Source: JAGXSE01 sp040757295
GTDB taxonomy: Bacteria; Bacillota; PH28-bin88
Direction: 5' to 3'
Assembly (NCBI GenBank): GCA_040757295.1
Contig: JBFLXH010000035.1
Span: 1-27,047 of the forward strand
Length of the DNA stretch: 27,047 nucleotides
Shown: piece after piece, positions 23,618 to 27,047 of the stretch
Position numbering within the stretch: position 1 is the stretch's first letter
Layout: each line of letters opens with the position of its first letter
Position numbers and translations under genes: made by a program
Notes under the pieces: generated by a model
Database searches by the model: none
Told to the model about the DNA's origin: nothing
Seen by the model: only the letters and a program-made list of their open reading frames with translations

Positions 23618-23662
23618 ATCTATCATTTTACTTTCATGGGGTAGAGTTGGGGCATTTTGCCC

Positions 23663-23872
23663 TTAATCTTGGGGTTTAACCCCTTTTATTTTAACGGAGA
23701 TTACCTTGCCGCTCAGGCTTTCGATTAAAGAATCCAAAATATTGAGGCCGGCTGCCAGATCAGGGTGATCTGCCGCCAGGGACTTGCCGAAACCGAGCAG
23801 CACCTCATCCGAGCAAACTACCCTTTCCACCTGTTCAACGTCCTTAAACCCCGCCTGTTGGATAGCAGCCAT
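23663..23872 (-). CDS. hypothetical protein, probably the second half of a broken gene
   Basis: A 69-residue reading frame (MAAIQQAGFKDVEQVERVV ... SVKIKGVKPQD) with normal soluble-protein composition and no recognised domain. The ATG has GGAGGG eight bases upstream, so it could be translated by itself. However, it overlaps the preceding frame by 55 bases, and joining the two near 23885 gives a smooth sequence (FPAPSWR then EGDCMAAIQQAG). I therefore consider it either a small separate gene or the 3' part of a frameshifted one. Confidence 0.45.
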   Translation of the reverse strand: MAAIQQAGFKDVEQVERVVCSDEVLLGFGKSLAADHPDLAAGLNILDSLIESLSGKVISVKIKGVKPQD

Positions 23873-24162
23873 GCAATCACCCTCCAAGATGGCGCCGGAA
23901 ACACAACTGCAAGGTCTTCGGGGCTATACCCGATAAATTCCGCCTGGCTTTTCCCGGCATGGGAGAAAGGCTGCAACAGCTGTTCTCCGGAGTATCCGTC
24001 AACCTCTTTACATAGTACCCCGAGATTTGCTCTTTCAGGTCCTTCTCGCCCAAAGGCCACCCACAGCAATTTTTCATTGTCTAAAGACCCCCTAAATTTT
24101 ATTTTCCCAGCAACAGGCTTAAGTCCTCGCCATACTTGAACCAGCTGGCCCGGCAGGTGAAT
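23818..24162 (-). pseudogene. frameshifted gene of unknown family (5' part)
   Basis: Directly after the asparaginase stop and in the same frame, the minus strand encodes LVQVWRGLKPVAGKIKF, KLLWVAFGREGPERANLGV and AEFIGYSPEDLAVVFPAPS, then turns into Arg/Leu/Trp-rich nonsense before its stop at 23818. The good coding sense continues in another frame from about 23887. There is no convincing start codon at the beginning (only ATT, or an ATG in another frame). Taken together 23663-24162 reads as one ~165-residue protein with one or two frame breaks. The family is not recognised. Real decay or a sequencing error are both possible. Confidence 0.45.
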
Positions 24163-25236
24163 TTAATTAAATACATCTCCCTCCGGTACATTTCTTAATT
24201 CGTAGGGGTGGCCTATTTTTGCCCCGGCCCTGGCCCCCTGGCCCAGGTCAAACACCGGCAGGGTGTAGCCGATGACCTTGCCGTGATGGTTTTTCAGGGG
24301 CGGGCAAGCCCAAAGCCTGAGCCCGTCCAATTCCGCCTGGCTAAAGACCCCCAGCTGGTTAAGGATTTGAACCATTACAGGGTAGGCAGCCCTTTCATTC
24401 CCATCCGCTATTTTTACAGCAATACCCAGCTGCTGGTCGAGCACAGCGGCGCAATAGACTCCTTCCCCACCGACTTTGCCAATCACCCGGCCCCCAGATT
24501 GCTTAATCAGGTCAGTGCAGAACTCACCGTCACCATTTACCATTCTGGGAAAAGAGGTCATCGCTCTCTTGATTAATCCGAGAGAACCGCTGTGTTTTTG
24601 TTGGCCTTTGCCTCCCTGGGCCAACTGGGCAAATAAATAAGCCGCCTGTTGCATGGACAGCTGGAAATTAGGCGCCCCGCAGCCATCGGTGCCGGTGCAA
24701 ATTTCACTGCTGTCGCAATCCAAGAGATCCCCAATGGTTTTCAGGATTAATTGCTGAACAGGATGCTCAGGGTCCGTGTACCTCTCAACCGGGTAGCCGA
24801 AGTAGCGGCACAGTGCCAGCATTCCGGCGTGTTTTCCCGAACAGCAGTTATACAGGGGAGAAGGCCTCTCCCCCCTCTTGATTAATTTCTCATTCATCTG
24901 CCGGTTATAGGGGTTAGCCCGCCCGCAGAGCAAAAACTGCTCATCCAGCCCTATTTTTTTCAGTATGGAACTGACCGCCTGCCGGTGGAAATCCTGCCCG
25001 CTGTGGGAAGAACAGATTACGGCAAGCTCTCTGGGGCTGATTTCAAATTTCTCCAAGGCACCGGATTCCACCAAGGCCACCGCAATCAGGGGCTTGGCAG
25101 AAGAACGGAGAAAGATTTTGGTTTGCAGATCGCCAAGGCTGTATCGAACCTGGCCTTCAGAGGAGGCCACGCAAACATAACCCTGGTGCAAACTTTCTAC
25201 CTGGTTTGATCTAGTCAGGACAACCAAGGGCTGCAT
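24163..25236 (-). CDS. L-asparaginase II family protein
   Basis: A 357-residue protein of the asparaginase_II family (Rhizobium etli type), which hydrolyses asparagine to aspartate and ammonia and differs in fold from the classical bacterial asparaginases. Family motifs: FLRSSAKPL (42-50) with the Ser-x-x-Lys catalytic arrangement, ICSSHSGQDFH, NCCSGKHAGMLALC, CTGTDGCGAP and MVNGDGEFCTDL. The Cys residues linked to zinc in this family appear in CCSGKH and GTDGCG. The ATG at 25236 with GAGGTGG upstream was preferred to a GTG four codons earlier. It follows an amidase gene, and asnS is further upstream, suggesting amide-nitrogen use. A 135-bp repeat ends 14 bases before the start. Confidence 0.93.
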   Translation of the reverse strand: MQPLVVLTRSNQVESLHQGYVCVASSEGQVRYSLGDLQTKIFLRSSAKPLIAVALVESGALEKFEISPRELAVICSSHSGQDFHRQAVSSILKKIGLDEQFLLCGRANPYNRQMNEKLIKRGERPSPLYNCCSGKHAGMLALCRYFGYPVERYTDPEHPVQQLILKTIGDLLDCDSSEICTGTDGCGAPNFQLSMQQAAYLFAQLAQGGKGQQKHSGSLGLIKRAMTSFPRMVNGDGEFCTDLIKQSGGRVIGKVGGEGVYCAAVLDQQLGIAVKIADGNERAAYPVMVQILNQLGVFSQAELDGLRLWACPPLKNHHGKVIGYTLPVFDLGQGARAGAKIGHPYELRNVPEGDVFN

Positions 25237-25250
25237 ATTCCACCTCACAG

Positions 25251-25385
25251 TTTATCACAGATGGCTACCCGCTCTAATACCCCCGCTTCTGTAATGCGAC
25301 GGTATAAGAGCGGCTACGCCACTGCATTAACTGGCTCTAAGCTTCAGCAGGGGAAAATCCCTGCTGAAGCCAAGACCCAGTTGAA
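25251..25385 (+). repeat. 135-bp deleted form of the 198-bp element, copy D
   Basis: Has the same two ends as copies B and C (TTTATCACAGATGGCTACCC and GACCCAGTTGAA), but lacks the middle hairpin and its surroundings (about 63 bases). The last hairpin, GCTTCAGCAGGG...CCCTGCTGAAGC, is a perfect 12-bp stem although its bases differ from those of the other copies. It lies between the amidase and asparaginase genes. Confidence 0.85.
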
Positions 25386-25432
25386 CACCCACCCCTTATT
25401 ATTGTCCCAGTTCATGCGGCATTACTCCCTTG

Positions 25433-26746
25433 TTACAAAGCCGGAGCCAAGTCCTGCAGTCCCCGCTCCAGGCCAACGGACCACAGCAAAAGCTGTTCAT
25501 CGGCCATGAACCTGGCCGCTACCTGCAGGCCAAGGGGCAGCCCGTTGGAAGCAAATCCAGCGGGCAGGGTAATCGTAGGCAGGCCAGCGTGGGTCCAGGG
25601 CAGGTTCATCGCCGGGGAGCCAGTAGCTTCAATGCCTTCCGGCGCCGGCCCAAGAGCAGCCGGGCTTACCCAAAGGTCAATGCCATGGCGGTGCATCAGT
25701 TCTTCCAACTCGGACCGCAGTTTTCCCCTCCCGGCCTGAGCCTGTTCCAGTTCATCCATGCCAACTTTCTGCCCCTCCTGGATCAGGTTGGCGGTATGGG
25801 GACGGTACAGTTCCCCAAACTGGGCAAACCAATGGGTGTGCACCTGAGCCAGTTCAGCGGAGATCATCTGCCGGTGGCGGCGGGCTATCTCTTCTATGTC
25901 TGCCATGACCTGGACCCGGGCCACCCGGTAACCGGCCCTCTCCAGGTTTGCGATTTGTACCCGAAAAGCCGCTAACCCTTCGGGAGAAGCCTGCAAAAGA
26001 TATGGCCCCTCCGGCACACCCAGGACAGGCCTGGTAGGGGTTCTACCGGCGGGCAGCTGCCAGTCCCGGCAGAGCAGGGAAGCCACCAGAGCCATGCCAG
26101 AGGCATCCTGGGTAAAGAGGCCTACATGGTCTACTGACTGGGAAAAAGGGATTACACCGTCGATGGGTATTCTCCCATAACTTGGCTTGAAGCCCACAAT
26201 CCCGCAAAAGGCAGCAGGGCGTGTAACGGAGCCGACGGTCTGGGTGCCGAAGGCCACAGGACAAAAGCCCGCTGCCACCGCTGCCGCCGAACCGCTGCTA
26301 GAGCCTCCGGGGGTATGACTTAGATTATGAGGATTTCTGGTTGGTCCCGGAGCAAAGTAGGCAAATTCAGTGGTGACGGTTTTCCCCAGGATTAAGGCTC
26401 CCGCTGCCCGCAGTGCAGTTACTGAGCTGGCTTCCGGCCCGTCAAACAGTTCGGCAGGGAGCCGAGAACCGGCTTTGGTGGGGAACCCGTTGACGCGGAA
26501 AATATCTTTCACCCCCACCGGCACCCCAAAAAGAGGCGGTCGCCCGGCGGGTTCAGGATACTCTGCCAAAAGCCTTGCCGCTTCCCGGTGCAGCCGTTCC
26601 CGGCGACCAGGTTCAGGCAGCAGAGCCTGTACCTCTTGTTCATTTGCGTCGATCCGGTCGCACAACTGGTCAATGTACTCTGGCAAATTGACTTGCCCCG
26701 AACGGAGAGCCTCTACCGCCAGGGCCAGAGGAGCATGGGCTATCAT
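25433..26746 (-). CDS. amidase (amidase signature family)
   Basis: A 437-residue hydrolase of the GatA/AtzF-like amidase signature family, which cleaves carboxamides to acid and ammonia. The catalytic triad is visible: Lys80 in GVPVGVKD, the cis-Ser in TPGGSSSGSAAAVAAG (about 150) and the nucleophile Ser173 in FGTQTVGSVTRPAAFCG. The usual TGGS is TVGS, while the rest of the FGTQT-GS-RPA-CG-VGFKPS block is typical of non-GatA amidases. There is no gatB or gatC beside it, so a role in tRNA amidation is unlikely. The ATG has GGGAGG eight bases upstream. It is probably co-transcribed with the asparaginase gene. Confidence 0.93.
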   Translation of the reverse strand: MIAHAPLALAVEALRSGQVNLPEYIDQLCDRIDANEQEVQALLPEPGRRERLHREAARLLAEYPEPAGRPPLFGVPVGVKDIFRVNGFPTKAGSRLPAELFDGPEASSVTALRAAGALILGKTVTTEFAYFAPGPTRNPHNLSHTPGGSSSGSAAAVAAGFCPVAFGTQTVGSVTRPAAFCGIVGFKPSYGRIPIDGVIPFSQSVDHVGLFTQDASGMALVASLLCRDWQLPAGRTPTRPVLGVPEGPYLLQASPEGLAAFRVQIANLERAGYRVARVQVMADIEEIARRHRQMISAELAQVHTHWFAQFGELYRPHTANLIQEGQKVGMDELEQAQAGRGKLRSELEELMHRHGIDLWVSPAALGPAPEGIEATGSPAMNLPWTHAGLPTITLPAGFASNGLPLGLQVAARFMADEQLLLWSVGLERGLQDLAPAL

Positions 26747-26801
26747 TGTATATTCCTCCCGACACTAGGCTTATTCTTGAATCTAGTTTTTCCTTCGAAC
26801 C

Positions 26802-26876
26802 CTACCAGGCGGCCACAGCTCCATCAGCCCTGGGTTCAGTTCCCCCGGCCAGCACCCCGTCACTGCTCCGCCAGAG
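26802..26876 (-). pseudogene. C-terminal remnant of a gamma-glutamyltransferase
   Basis: The minus strand encodes SSDGVLAGGTEPRADGAVAAW followed by TAG at 26802-26804. GVL-GG-(T/A)-(D/E)-PR-DGAV is the usual end of gamma-glutamyltranspeptidase small subunits. Immediately upstream the frame runs into the large palindrome at 26878, and the rest of the gene is absent. A short relic, identified by one motif only. Confidence 0.5.
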
Positions 26877-26877
26877 G

Positions 26878-26940
26878 GGCAAGTTGGGGACGGTTCTTGC
26901 TTGGTCCCCTTGAGCAAGCACGAACCGTCCCCAACTTGCC
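26878..26940. repeat. 63-bp REP-type palindrome
   Basis: GGCAAGTTGGGGACGGTTC (26878-26896) is perfectly repeated in inverted orientation at 26922-26940, giving a 19-bp stem with a 25-base loop that itself holds TTGCT...AGCAA. The GAACCGTCCCC core recurs at 9733. The form is that of a RAYT-associated REP palindrome (inference). It separates the asnS end from the glutamyltransferase relic. Confidence 0.85.
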
Positions 26941-26955
26941 ACCCCACACCCCAAA

Positions 26956-27047
26956 TTAAAACTCACAGGATTTAACTGTCCTTGGAAACGGAATAACGTC
27001 CCTAATGTTGCTTACTCCTGTAATATACATGATCGCCCTTTCCAAAC
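26956..27047 (-). CDS. asnS: asparaginyl-tRNA synthetase, C-terminal end (partial)
   Basis: The last 29 codons of a gene entering from the right edge: LERAIMYITGVSNIRDVIPFP followed by RTVKSCEF and TAA at 26956-26958. This is motif 3 and the terminal strand of a class II synthetase. The wording (ER-I-YITGV-N-RDVIPFPRT) matches the C-terminus of bacterial AsnS, for example the end of the E. coli enzyme. The remainder lies outside the window. Confidence 0.82.
   Translation of the reverse strand, partial: LERAIMYITGVSNIRDVIPFPRTVKSCEF

Noticed and set aside
25433..26746. GatA subunit of tRNA amidotransferase
   Set aside because: The catalytic block is of the FGTQT-GS-RPA type and there is no gatB or gatC; a general amidase is more likely.

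Overview
The window looks like a chromosomal segment from an endospore-forming, Gram-positive anaerobe of the Bacillota (Clostridia / Desulfotomaculia / Peptococcaceae type). The reasons are: a spore-specific YtrH-YtrI pair; the Firmicutes order argS - pyrG - ... - spo0F-like receiver; strong AGGAGG-type ribosome binding sites; frequent GTG and TTG starts; a FemABX cell-wall aminoacyltransferase; and an ECF sigma factor overlapping its anti-sigma gene. This assignment is an inference from gene content. Every gene I can support lies on the minus strand, so the window is described below from high to low coordinates, the direction of transcription.

Right end (27047-23600): the last ~29 codons of asparaginyl-tRNA synthetase (asnS), a long perfect REP-type palindrome, a 24-residue remnant of a gamma-glutamyltransferase, then an amidase and an asparaginase II with a 135-bp palindromic element between them, a gene of unknown family that appears broken, and a strong terminator. 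Next (23520-19181) is a three-gene efflux or lipid-transport system: ABC ATPase, double-FtsX permease and HlyD/MacA-type adaptor. An MBL-fold hydrolase (19021-18227), a fragment of a polysaccharide deacetylase, and a FAD-dependent lipoprotein with SLH-like tail (17762-15897) follow.

Middle (15605-9803): a small coiled-coil protein with in-frame 21-bp repeats, sporulation genes ytrH-ytrI (4-nt overlap), a UbiB/ABC1-type kinase gene bracketed by an inverted pair of 107-bp repeats, and an ECF sigma factor with a large anti-sigma factor carrying a zinc finger, one membrane span and an extracellular PD40 propeller.

Left part (9566-88): a tandem array of a 305-bp repeat unit containing a 100-N assembly gap, a SEC-C protein of unknown function, another pair of repeats in front of argS, then argS - XapX protein - pyrG - terminator - femX - alr, and a receiver domain truncated to 87 residues that resembles Spo0F.

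The most unusual content is in the repeats. There are at least three families of small palindromic elements without transposases: a 107-bp two-hairpin element (3 copies), a 198-bp three-hairpin element (4 copies plus an end fragment), and a ~110-bp element into which the 198-bp element has apparently been inserted. In the last two families the stems differ between copies in a compensated way, so base pairing is preserved. The copies sit in 5' leaders, between operon genes and around one gene, and some are close to truncated genes. I do not see a CRISPR array, tRNA, rRNA, complete transposase, or a clear novel defence system.
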